Positions 29,329-41,040 of a DNA stretch of 64,000 bases are shown one piece after another (the stretch's first letter is position 1; each line of letters begins with the position of its first letter). The DNA is from Antennarius striatus (taxonomy: Eukaryota > Chordata > Actinopteri > Lophiiformes > Antennariidae). The notes beneath the pieces were generated by a model. The model did not search any database. It worked only from the letters and a program-made list of their open reading frames with translations, and was not told the DNA's origin. The position numbers and the translations under genes were made by a program. The stretch lies in assembly GCF_040054535.1 (NCBI RefSeq), contig NC_090797.1:12711001-12775000 (forward strand). The letters run 5' to 3'.

Positions 29329-30528
29329 CTAACTGTAAGAAAATAGATTCCTGGACCACACCACACAGGAGGGTGGACAGCACTGGATGAAGGGGCAGCG
29401 TTTCCAAAAACGCTTAAAATACACAAGAATCTGGTGTTTGTCAAAAATCTTCCTCAGTTTTTCAGACACTCCAGACACACATGGGATCACTGTACCGTTA
29501 CGCCTGCTCTCCTTCTCTTCTGTCCTCACTGTGTTATTCTTCTGGATCTTCTGTGAGCCTTCACAAAGGTCCAGTCAGGATATCCTGTTCTTTCACCTGG
29601 TCTTGGGTACTGGTTGGTGACTTTTCAGGCCTGTTTGTCAGTGTCCTGATGGCGCCAAGCTGGTGCCCCAATGGATGGTGAGAGTCAAAAAACAGGTGTT
29701 GGTCTGTTTGTGTTGGAGTCCTGTATACCCCAACACTCACACTTCCGTCATCTTTGATGTTGCTGTCCACCGAGTTGATGTGAAAGGTTGCACCTCGTGG
29801 ATTTTGCTCTTGTGTCGTCCATGTACCGGAACCAGTGGCTTGGTGTTGCTCCTTTGAACGAGGTCAGGGCCATGTGTTCCACTTCTTCCATGTACAGATT
29901 GGACACAACAGGAGACACCTGAGAGCCCATGGCACATCCGTGTTTCTGCCTACAGAAGCTCCCTCTGTACTGGAAAAAGTTGCTGTTTAGGCAGAGGTCC
30001 AGAAGTTGGCAGATCTGGTCAGGGTTGAAGTTTGTCCTGTCGCTGAGGGTGTTGTCCTGTGAAAGCCGTTGCCTTACTGCTTCCACTGCCTCCATTGCAT
30101 GAACACATGTTAACAGGGAGGTGACGTCATAGGATACCATGGTCTCATCTGTATCCAATCTCAGTCCTCTCACCTTTTCCACAATGTCCATGGAGTTCTG
30201 TATTTGGTAGTGGTTCTTCCTTACGAATGGGGCCAAGATGGTGGCAACATGCTTGGCGATGTCGTATGTGATGCAGAAGGGTCTCCTTCTTTATGATTTT
30301 GTGGAGCCCATATATGCATGGAATGGCTTCCCCAGGGTACAGGCAATGGTATAGCAGGTGGTTTATAGTTTCCTCCATTTGTAGGCATTCCACAACGTTG
30401 TTTTTGTAGCTGCTGGTTGGGTCGTGCTTCAGGGTCTCATCAGTGCTGCTGTCGCTGAGTAGAGACATTACCTTGCTGTGGTAATCTGGTGTGTAGGCAA
30501 CAGAATGTAAGTGGAAATGTTTATTCAC
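29329..30528 (-). mobile_element. Penelope-like element relic, copy 2
   Basis: Same frames and frameshifts as copy 1, with one extra small deletion near 29775 that removes the HINSVD-side residues (TGHIN lost). Confidence 0.85.
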
Positions 30529-30951
30529 AGTTTAATTGACAAGTTTGACTTATATCTAAAGAATAAGACAGTTGATCAACTCAATAAACCAGACTAAATA
30601 CATCAGTGTGCAAACACGTTTAATCTTGCATGTCAGAATACTTTTGAGTTTTGTGTCTATGTGTCTAGATGGGAGTTTTTTTCACTTGGAGCACATTCAT
30701 ACAAGTACAAATGTGGTGGCTTTATCTGCTACAACAGAAAGGGTCGCAGTTCCTGAATTGACCTGACAAACAGCACAAATGGTTTCTCAAGCAGTTTGTC
30801 CGACAACTTCTCAAGAACATTCTCCTGTAGTGAATGAAAAATTAATATTTTGTTACATAATTTATTATTGTTTAAGAAAGTCTTGCCCCTCACACGCTTC
30901 ATATCCCCAGTGGGTCTAACATGGTAGGTTCCAAAGTTGTCAGTGGTCGAT

Positions 30952-31304
30952 CTAAGGTCGTACCAATGAAAACTTTTTGGAGGGGTCTGGGATGAACCAC
31001 TTCTCCCACAGATCCAGGTGAACAGCCGGGTAATTCCACGGTTTGAACGGACCATTCCAGTGCAGAAGCTGTGCATCCTGTATGAAGTTCTCTGGATAGC
31101 GAGCATCTGGACCCCATCCTGGACAAACAGGAACTCAGCTGAGGTCAGTGCTGCAGAATCTGACTTTACCTGTGTAAGTATCAGTGGTAACCATTCCACT
31201 TTGGAGAGCTTGAACTGATTCTACATATTAACAGTGATGACCTCACCCAGGTGTCTGACGTGCCACAGTGGGTCCAGTGTTGTGAACTTGTCATGAAACA
31301 CAAG
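30952..31304 (-). pseudogene. glt8d2: glt8d2-like last two exons, copy 2
   Basis: Exons 31304-31247 and 31118-30952, with splice sites and reading frame as in copy 1, and the same break into piwil1 at 31304/31305. Confidence 0.85.
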
Positions 31305-31565
<261 letters not shown>

Positions 31566-31993
31566 GGACCGGCGCAAACCCAATACCCACGTTCCTGCTG
31601 CCGGCTGTTCTCGCTGGCAATTTAGGGTTAGGGGCGCTCAAGTATTTTTGTTCAGGGTTTTGTTCAGTCCTGTTTTCCTTCTTTAAAAAGACAAATAGAG
31701 TTCCAGCAGCATAAAGATCTGTGTGAAGAAGTTGTTTCTGACAGCTGTCCTGCTAACGTTTAGTTAGCTTCAGCGTTGCGTCCAGATGTTGATGCCTGGT
31801 TCTGATTGGTCACCGGATTCAAAAGGTTTTAAGTCCCTTAAATGTTTGTGATTCCTGAACGGGACTAAAAAAAAGTCACGCAACTGATAGATATCAAATT
31901 TATTTAGATATTTTAGAAAATATTGCGCACACACACACGAACAGTCAACAGGCTGAGAACTCACACAACCCCTCAGGGTGTGACGAAGGTTGG

Positions 31994-32045
<52 letters not shown>

Positions 32046-32774
32046 TGTTCAGTGGGCGGTACATTCACAGACCAGCATGAATGTGGACATGTTTGCTGAG
32101 ACAGGGATGACTGATTGGCCGGGCTAAATGTCAGGTGGGTGGAGGGGCGGGGCTGAGGTAGCTTTCTTTATCACTGGTCACTACTGGGGAAGAGGTTATG
32201 ACCCGGATCAGCTGGTTCTGGGTCAAAGGTTCTGATCTGTTTACTTTTCAGTCTGAATCCAGAAACCGTGGAACCTTCATGGACCCTGTTCTCAGGTGGA
32301 ACCTGTGTCCGTACCACAGTCGTTTTAAACTCACCGTCTGCAGAACTTTCTGGATCTTCACATCGAGCAGAACTTCTGTCCTCAGTGACTGGAGACGGAG
32401 ACCAGAAAAAATGACTCGAGCTTGAAATACGAGTCAGTCTCTCCACTCAAGAGGATTTATGTCATTTTACACGCAATTGTTTTTGTGCATCTCCATGGCG
32501 ACAGTTTGCTGCTGGGCGTGGCCTCCAAAAGGTTTGTTTTTATTCAACTTAATTTGACATGAATCGCGGAGGCGGGGCCTCCATCTACAGGTGAGATCTG
32601 ATCAGAGTACCTTCTCTGATTGGCATAGCCAACACAAAAAAAAAACTTTCGCTTTGTCCCTGTTAGAAAGTTAGAAAGGATTGGAAATATTTTTTTACTT
32701 AAAGTAATAAACTCCCTCATCTAGGGCGCAGATACTTCACCAGTTTAAACCTTTCTGTTCAGATTTAGCTTGAA
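31566..32774. other. piwil1 3' flank, copy 2
   Basis: Copy of 9124-10306, no gene seen; (CA)n at 31996-32040. Confidence 0.6.
31996..32040. repeat. (CA)n microsatellite, unit 2
   Basis: 45 bases of CA. Confidence 0.95.
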
Positions 32775-32788
32775 GCGCCATCTAGTGG
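32775..32788 (-). promoter_or_regulatory. CTCF-like motif, unit 2
   Basis: CCACTAGATGGCGC on the minus strand. Confidence 0.5.
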
Positions 32789-33199
32789 GCAGTGATGCTA
32801 GTTACACATTTTCACTTTTCAACACCTGGGAACGTTTTCCTTTACTGTCAGGGTCCATGTGGTTTATATCAGAGTGAAAAGCCACTTCAGTTCCATCATT
32901 ACGGCTGTACTTGTGTTCGTGTGCTTCCTGATTTCATTCTCCCATTATTCATGAGTGACAAATGATAACCTACTTTGAATCATTTTATGACATGCAACCG
33001 AAATTACTGAATCAGCTTTTAACATCCCTCATGTAGTATTTGTGCTGATATAAAACATGAACTCGGACACAAAATTATCACACAAATTTATTGACAAAAG
33101 ATTTACTAAACAAATACACATGTTATATACAAGAAAAGATACAGGCAGTGATTCAGTTTCGCTCAGGGACGATGGGCCAGCAGGGGGTTGACTTATGGT

Positions 33200-34589
33200 T
33201 CATTCCAGCCAGGAATGACTCAGGAGCTGCTCCAGAGTGGGACGCTGCTGAGGGTCCTCAGCCAGACACAGACGCAACACGTTTTGGCAGTTTGGAGACA
33301 ACTTCTGACTGATGCAGAGGCTCTTCAAAAAGTGTTGGTGCAGCATGTTATAGAGAACCACTCCGATCTGCCACACAGTAACAGGCCTGCTACTGTACAC
33401 TGAACTCCAGGACCACTCTGGTGGGTAATAGGAAGGGGTTCCACGATATATACCTTCGATTGTGTCCCCGTCGTTGATAAACATGCTTAGACCAAAGTCA
33501 ATTATCCTCAAACGTGGAACACCGCTGCTGATGTCAACCAAGATATTTTCCATTTTGATGTCTGCATGGAAAATCTTGTTGGCATCAAGTTCTCTGACAG
33601 CTTCCACCAGCTGCTTGAAGAAGAGTCTGGCCTCCTCTTCCTCCAAAGTACCTCCTCTGGACTTGCTGTAATTCAAGAGGTCAACCGCTGGAAATGGACA
33701 TTCCATGACGATGATGAGCTCCTCCTCCAGGTCGTAGTGGTCCAGGAGGGAAATGGATGCTGACTGGCCAACCGATCCTCCTGCTTGTTGACTCATCTTC
33801 ATGAAAAGCACTTCAAGAGGCATCTTGCTCCTGTCGTCGTCTTCACGGAAAACAAGGGTCTGGGGAATGTGCTTGATCGCTACGTGGACAAAATCTTCCT
33901 TCCTGTAACCCATGTACACAGATCCCTGGCCTCCATCACCGAGTCGGTACAGTTGACAATATTTATCCTCAAACTGCTTCTTCTTCACTGGACTGATTTT
34001 CTTGTCCGGCTCCTGTGTCTCCATGGACTGAGATTGAGACCCACGTCTCCTGGTATGGATTTTCTTCCTCAGGAACGTTCTTAGTCCTGTCATTGGCATC
34101 AGAAAACACTGAGTTAGTACCTTCACTCCCTGATTACAATGTTACTATTCTACTATGTAATTTAAAGCTTTTAAATTACGTTAAACCACAGGAAAGCAGC
34201 AACTAAATATTTAAATAAGAATTAAATATATTATAAGTATACTATTAGAATTTTAATTTTATAACTACTGGTTGAAGCTGACAGCAGGTTTGTCTTATGT
34301 ATTGTACTGAAGTGGAATTCTGAGCTACTTCTACTTCATGTTAGAAAGGAAGACAAACTTTTTGTTGTCTTGTTTGCAAAAGTTCACAAACTGTGATGCT
34401 CCTGTTATAGACAGTAGTGGATTAAATTTCCAGAGACTTACTTGAAAATAAACCCGTCTGTTGTTCAGCCCTCTGAATCTTTGTGGGGTCTCTGAGGTCA
34501 TCAGAGGTCTTCCACTGATGAAGAGGCTGAGGCTGAAGTCTGTAGTCAGCTGTGAATCTCCAAAAACGCTTAAAAACTGTCGGAGACAT
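33200..34589 (-). CDS. Pim-like serine/threonine kinase, copy C (two exons)
   Basis: Exon 1 34589-34442, exon 2 34086-33200; 344 aa, A-type. It differs from copy A in a handful of residues (for example Leu3 to Pro, one Lys fewer in the basic linker). All catalytic motifs (GDGGQGS, VAIK, HADIKMEN, DFG, PPEW) and both splice sites are intact. AATAAA lies at 33087-33092 (minus strand). Because its intron and 5' flank carry no insertion, it is the cleanest copy in the window. Confidence 0.86.
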
Positions 34590-35719
34590 TGTAGAAATCT
34601 CATTACAATTATATTATATGTATATTATTAATATACAGACACTGCTGACAAAGATAAATTAAACAAGGCAGTCAGAGACTGCGACATCCCTGAATTCAAA
34701 ATTTTACCCTGACTTTCATAATGTTCCTTACTTTCAGCAATGACTTCTATAATGTTCTATCGAGTATGACATTGACCTAATTTTCCAAAGGTGAAGGTCA
34801 TCATCACATTTTTGTGCCTCTGGCTTCCTGAATATGTTGCTTTTCGTTTTGTGATTAAATCTCATCAGGTATCAGAGAGGTGTTCCGAAAATGGTATAAA
34901 AGTAAAAATTTGACCTTGACCTAGTTTTTCAAGGTCAATGTTCTGATCTCATTTTTATCCTTTTGCCTCCCTGAATGTAACGCCTTTTGGTTCGTTTTTC
35001 TATCTCATCCGGTTCCTAAGATATGTGCAAAAAATGAACCAAAGTTGAAATTTGACCTTGACCTAGTTTTCTCAAGGTCAAGGTCATCATCTCATTTTCA
35101 TCCCCTTTGTTGCCCGAGGATTGTGCTTTTTGTTTTATCTTTCTATCTGCAACAGATAGAAAGATAAAAGATATTTAGTGGATGGAAGGACGGACACACG
35201 AACACTGACAATTACATCATCGCTTCATGGGATGTAATTAGAGATCATCAATTTTCAAATTTCATTTTGCAATACTTGTAATCCAAATTTTTTGATAATG
35301 ATTCGAATCCCTGAAGTCACCTCTGATATGATGAACCACAAACGTGAATTTTCTCTGTGTGTTTCTATTTTTTCTTGATTAAACACTGAATAACAGTTTT
35401 CCACGGGTGGAATTAAATGTTGGTGGATTTACCTTTCATGGCTGCAGATCGATGACAGAAACAAGTTGAGTGCTGCTCGGATCTCGGTGCTGACTGTAGT
35501 GTAACTGTGAGGGTCTGTCTCAGTAACGTTACACAGGTGTTGATACCTGAGGCGGTTTGGCTTTGAAGTTAGGGTCTTTGTGACGTCACCGGCTGCAGCA
35601 GCGTTATGGACTCAGCCGTTGTCCGGAAAACGAACCGGTTTGGGACCCGCTGGGTCCGAATTAAAAAAATAATCTCATAATTCAGACCAGAAACGAAGGA
35701 CTATGAGGAAATATTTAAT
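34590..35719. repeat. block beta, copy 2
   Basis: Kinase C 5' flank; motif pair 34911-34937, second cluster about 35055-35085, hairpin 35134-35168. No gene seen. Confidence 0.75.
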
Positions 35720-36487
35720 ACTACATCAGGCAATTATGATTAAAAAAAATTAATTATAATAAAAATAAAAATTGTGGAAACACTTTAACATTGTGACGCT
35801 ATCTGACAGCTTCATGTGCAACTTTGGCTCATTGTTTTTCGCATCTGAAATAAATATTAAAAAGCCGACAAATATGACTTTAAAAGCCTCCGACTCTCAT
35901 TTTAATAAGAATTAAACACCAAATCCTGAGCAGAAATCAAGCAGCTTCATCTCGTTTATTATTTGCGTTACAGCACAAACAAAAAATTATTAATAACAAT
36001 TTAACAAAAGCAGATTTGTTTTTCTACATTATTGATTAATATTTAATGCTATGATATTAAATAATGTACAATATTTCTTAAATTAATATGGAAATTTCCG
36101 AATATTATGTATGATGAAAAACAATGGGTGCCTGGACAGCAGAGAAGACCCGTTTATATTTGAAAAACATAGTCAACTTTATTTTCAATTGTACCACGTA
36201 TGCACGACATACAGCACAGATGAAATTACAGTCTGCAACCTGGGAATAAATTTGTTAAACCGACTGAATAACCCACAACCCAAACAGATAAGGCAGATTT
36301 TACAGGTTTTATTCCTATAAATGTATTGGAACATGTGGTCTGGACTTGTGCAGTCTTTGAGCGTTGCCACAGACAACAGAATTTAGCAGTTTTTGATTCC
36401 TTTACGTTTTGAACTGTTTTTCCAGCCTCCTGCCTGCAGGTGGCGCCCCGTCCATTCAGACCCGTTCATATGAACTCAGAGGAAACA
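35720..36487. repeat. block alpha, copy 3
   Basis: As copy 1; no gene seen. Confidence 0.75.
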
Positions 36488-36967
36488 GAGCGGACTGTGT
36501 TCTTTCCGGTCATATGAGTCAGACAATCTTATGAAGGTGAAGGTCTGACAGAACTGAGCAGCAGCTTCATCTGTCTGTCTGTCCAGGTTCTGTCTGTCCA
36601 GCTCCGCGTCAGTGAACATCCAGCTGTGAAGTCACTGAACCACAACACAAACATCACTTCATCTCCAAACAGGACATTTCACTGCAGTCTTTACTGCCTG
36701 TGGAGGGGGCAGAAACTCTTACTAATTCACTGTAAACTAAATTACACTGTGTAGAACTCACTCCTCCATTAAGACACACTGGTTCTCCTGTTAACTAATT
36801 AAAATAAAACAGTGTTAAAACATAATTCTGTCTCTATAAAAACCTTCTCCAGGTAGAGTTTGGTGTCGGATCTCTCCAGCTTCCTGTCACCACAAAAACA
36901 CGTGTAAAGATGAACTGGTGTCTTTTATTTGCCCAGAGGCATAAATGTAAGTGTGACTGGTTGTTCT

Positions 36968-37060
36968 TCATGTACGACAAACTGCCAACTTGTCCAGGCC
37001 ATACTCCTCCTGCCCAGCCTGCTCCAAACTCTCCAGCCTCCTTTTAACATGATCAGCGGA
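36968..37060 (-). other. Unrecognised C-terminal-like ORF, copy 3
   Basis: Same 30-codon frame as at 14500-14592, unchanged. Confidence 0.3.
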
Positions 37061-37166
37061 ACACAAAGTTGACGGATGAATCAAGATACTGACAAAAATG
37101 ATGAAAAATGCCTGTCAATATTGTCAAAGTCTCCTGAATGGCATAAATTGAGTGGATTTCCTGATT

Positions 37167-38374
37167 CTAACTGTAAGAAAATAGATTCCTGGACCACACC
37201 ACACAGGAGGGTGGACAGCACTGGATGAAGGGGCAGCGTCTCCAAAAACGCTTAAAATACACAAGAATCTGGTGTTTGTCAAAAATCTTCCTCAGTTTTT
37301 CAGACACTCCAGACACACATGGGATCACTGTACCGTTACGCCTGCTCTCCTTCTCTTCTGTCCTCACTGTGTTATTCTTCTGGATCTTCTGTGAGCCTTC
37401 ACAAAGGTCCGGTCAGGATATCCTGTTCTTTCACCTGGTCTTGGGTACTGGTTGGTGACTTGTCAGGCCTGTTTGTCAGTGTCCTGATGGCGCCAAGCTG
37501 GTGCCCCAATGGATGGTGAGAGTCAAAAAAACAGGTGTTGGTCTGTTTGTGTTGGAGTCCTGTATACCCCAACACTCAGACTTCCGTCATCTTTGATGTT
37601 GCTGTCCACCGAGTTGATGTGTCCGGTGAAAGGTTGCACCTCGTGGATTTTGCTCTTGTGTCGTCCATGTACCAGAACCAGTGGCTTGGTGTTGCTCCTT
37701 TGAACGAGGTCAGGGCCATGTGTTCCACTTCTTCCATGTACAGATTGGACACAACAGGAGACACCTGAGAGCCCATGGCACATCCGTGTTTCTGCCTATA
37801 GAAGCTCCCTCTGTACTGGAAAAAGTTGCTGTTTAGGCAGAGGTCCAGAAGTTGGCAGATCTGGTCAGGGTTGAAGTTTGTCCTGTCGCTGAGGGTGTTG
37901 TCCTGTGAAAGCCGTTGCCTTACTGCTTCCACTGCCTCCATTGCATGAACACATGTGAACAGGGAGGTGACGTCGTAGGATACCATGGTCTCATCTGTAT
38001 CCAATCTCAGTCCTCTCACCTTTTCCACAATGTCCATGGAGTTCTGTATTTGGTAGTGGTTCTTCCTTACGAATGGGGCCAAGATGGTGGCAACATGCTT
38101 GGCGATGTCGTATGTGATGCAGAAGGGTCTCCTTCTTTATGATTTTGTGGAGCCCATATATGCATGGAATGGCTTCCCCAGGGTACAGGCAATGGTATAG
38201 CAGGTGGTTTATAGTTTCCTCCATTTGTAGGCATTCCACAACGTTGTTTTTGTAGCTGCTGGTTGGGTCGTGCTTCAGGGTCTCATCAGTGCTGCTGTCG
38301 CTGAGTAGAGACATTACCTTGCTGTGGTAATCTGGTGTGTAGGCAACAGAATGTAAGTGGAAATGTTTATTCAC
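37167..38374 (-). mobile_element. Penelope-like element relic, copy 3
   Basis: Same relic and lesions as copy 1. The LINE is absent from the flank here (empty site near 37150). Confidence 0.85.
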
Positions 38375-38797
38375 AATTTAATTGACAAGTTTGACTTATA
38401 TCTAAAGAATAAGACAGTTGATCAACTCAATAAACCAGACTAAATACATCAGTGTGCAAACACGTTTAATCTTGCATGTCAGAATACTTTTGAGTTTTGT
38501 GTCTATGTGTCTAGATGGGAGTTTTTTTCACTTGGAGCACATTCATACAAGTACAAATGTGGTGGCTTTATCTGCTACAACAGAAAGGGTCGCAGTTCCT
38601 GAATTGACCTGACAAACAGCACAAATGGTTTCTCAAGCAGTTTGTCCGACAACTTCTCAAGAACATTCTCCTGTAGTGAATGAAACATTAATATTTTGTT
38701 ACATAATTTATTATTGTTTAAGAAAGTCTTGCCCCTCACACGCTTCATATCCCCAGTGGGTCTAACATGGTAGGTTCCAAAGTTGTCAGTGGTCGAT

Positions 38798-39150
38798 CTA
38801 AGGTCGTACCAATGAAAACTTTTTGGAGGGGTCTGGGATGAACCACTTCTCCCACAGATCCAGGTGAACAGCCGGGTAATTCCACGGTTTGAACGGACCA
38901 TTCCAGTGCAGAAGCTGTGCATCCTGTATGAAGTTCTCTGGATAGCGAGCATCTGGACCCCATCCTGGACAAACAGGAACTCAGCTGAGGTCAGTGCTGC
39001 AGAATCTGACTTTACCTGTGTAAGTATCAGTGGTAACCATTCCACTTTGGAGAGCTTGAACTGATTCTACATATTAACAGTGATGACCTCACCCAGGTGT
39101 CTGACGTGCCACAGTGGGTCCAGTGTTGTGAACTTGTCATGAAACACAAG
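38798..39150 (-). pseudogene. glt8d2: glt8d2-like last two exons, copy 3
   Basis: Exons 39150-39093 and 38964-38798; same reading frame and same break at 39150/39151. Confidence 0.85.
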
Positions 39151-39411
<261 letters not shown>

Positions 39412-39839
39412 GGACCGGCGCAAACCCAATACCCACGTTCCTGCTGCCGGCTGTTCTCGCTGGCAATTTAGGGTTAGGGGCGCTCAAGTATTTTTGTTCA
39501 GGGTTTTGTTCAGTCCTGTTTTCCTTCTTTAAAAAGACAAATAGAGTTCCAGCAGCATAAAGATCTGTGTGAAGAAGTTGTTTCTGACAGCTGTCCTGCT
39601 AACGTTTAGTTAGCTTCAGCGTTGCGTCCAGATGTTGATGCCTGGTTCTGATTGGTCACCGGATTCAAAAGGTTTTAAGTCCCTTAAATGTTTGTGATTC
39701 CTGAACGGGACTAAAAAAAAGTCACGCAACTGATAGATAATATCAAATTTATTTAGATATTTTAGAAAATATTGCGCACACAAAGAACAGTCAACAGGCT
39801 GAGAACTCACACAACCCCTCAGGGTGTGACGAAGGTTGG

Positions 39840-39885
<46 letters not shown>

Positions 39886-40610
39886 TGTTCAGTGGGCGGT
39901 ACATTCACAGACCAGCATGAAGGTGGACATGTTTGCTGAGACAGGGATGACTGATTGGCCGGGCTAAATGTCAGGTGGGTGGAGGGGCGGGGCTGAGGTA
40001 GCTTTCTTTATCACTGGTCACTACTGGGGAAGAGGTTATGACCCGGATCAGCTGGTTCTGGGTCAAAGGTTCCGATCTGTTTACTTTTCAGTCTGAATCC
40101 AGAAACCGTGGAACCTTCATGGACCCTGTTCTCAGGTGGAACCTGTGTCCGGACCACAGTCGTTTTAAACTCACCGTCTGCAGAACTTTCTGGATCTTCA
40201 CAGCGAGCAGAACTTCTGTCCTCAGCGACTGGAGACGGAGACCACAAAAAATGACTCGAGCTTGAAATACGAGTCAGTCTCACCACTCGAGAATTTATGT
40301 CATTTTACACGCAATTGTTTTTGTGTCTCCATGGCGACAGTTTGCTGCTGGGCGTGGCCTCCAAAAGGTTTGTTTTTATTCAACTTAATTTGACATGAAT
40401 CGCGGAGGCGGGGCCTCCATCTACAGGTGAGATCTGATCAGAGTACCTTCTCTGACTGGCATAGCCAACACAAAAAAAAACCTTTCGCTTTGTCCCTGTT
40501 AGAAAGTTAGAAAGGACTGGAAATATTTTTTTACTTCAAGTAATAAACTCCCTCATCTAGGGCGCAGATACTTCACCAGTTTAAACCTTTCTTTTCAGAT
40601 TTAGCTTGAA
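39412..40610. other. piwil1 3' flank, copy 3
   Basis: Copy of 9124-10306, no gene seen; (CA)n at 39842-39880. Confidence 0.6.
39842..39880. repeat. (CA)n microsatellite, unit 3
   Basis: 39 bases of CA. Confidence 0.95.
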
Positions 40611-40624
40611 GCGCCATCTAGTGG
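40611..40624 (-). promoter_or_regulatory. CTCF-like motif, unit 3
   Basis: CCACTAGATGGCGC on the minus strand. Confidence 0.5.
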
Positions 40625-41040
40625 GCAGTGATGCTAGTTACACATTTTCACTTTTCAACACCTGGGAACGTTATCCCTTTACTGTCAGGGTCCATGTGGT
40701 TTATATCAGAGTGAAAAGCCACTTCAGTTCCATCATTACGGTGGGCTGTATTTGTGTTCGTGTGCTTCCTGATTTCATTCTCCCATTATTCATGAGTGAC
40801 AAATGATAACCTACTTTGAATCATTTTATGACATGCAACCAAAATTACTGAATCAGCTTTTAACATCCCTCATGTAGTATTTGTGCTGACATAAAACATG
40901 AACTCGGACACAAAATTATCACACAAATTTATTGACAAAAGATTTACTAAACAAATACACATGTTATATACAAGAAAAGATACAGGCAGTGATTCAGTTT
41001 CGCTCAGGGACGATGGGCCAGCAGGGGGTTGACTTATGGT

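Noticed and set aside
34442-34603. ORF beginning MRFLQC over kinase exon 1
   Set aside because: It ends at the same donor in the wrong phase; joining it to exon 2 gives an immediate stop.
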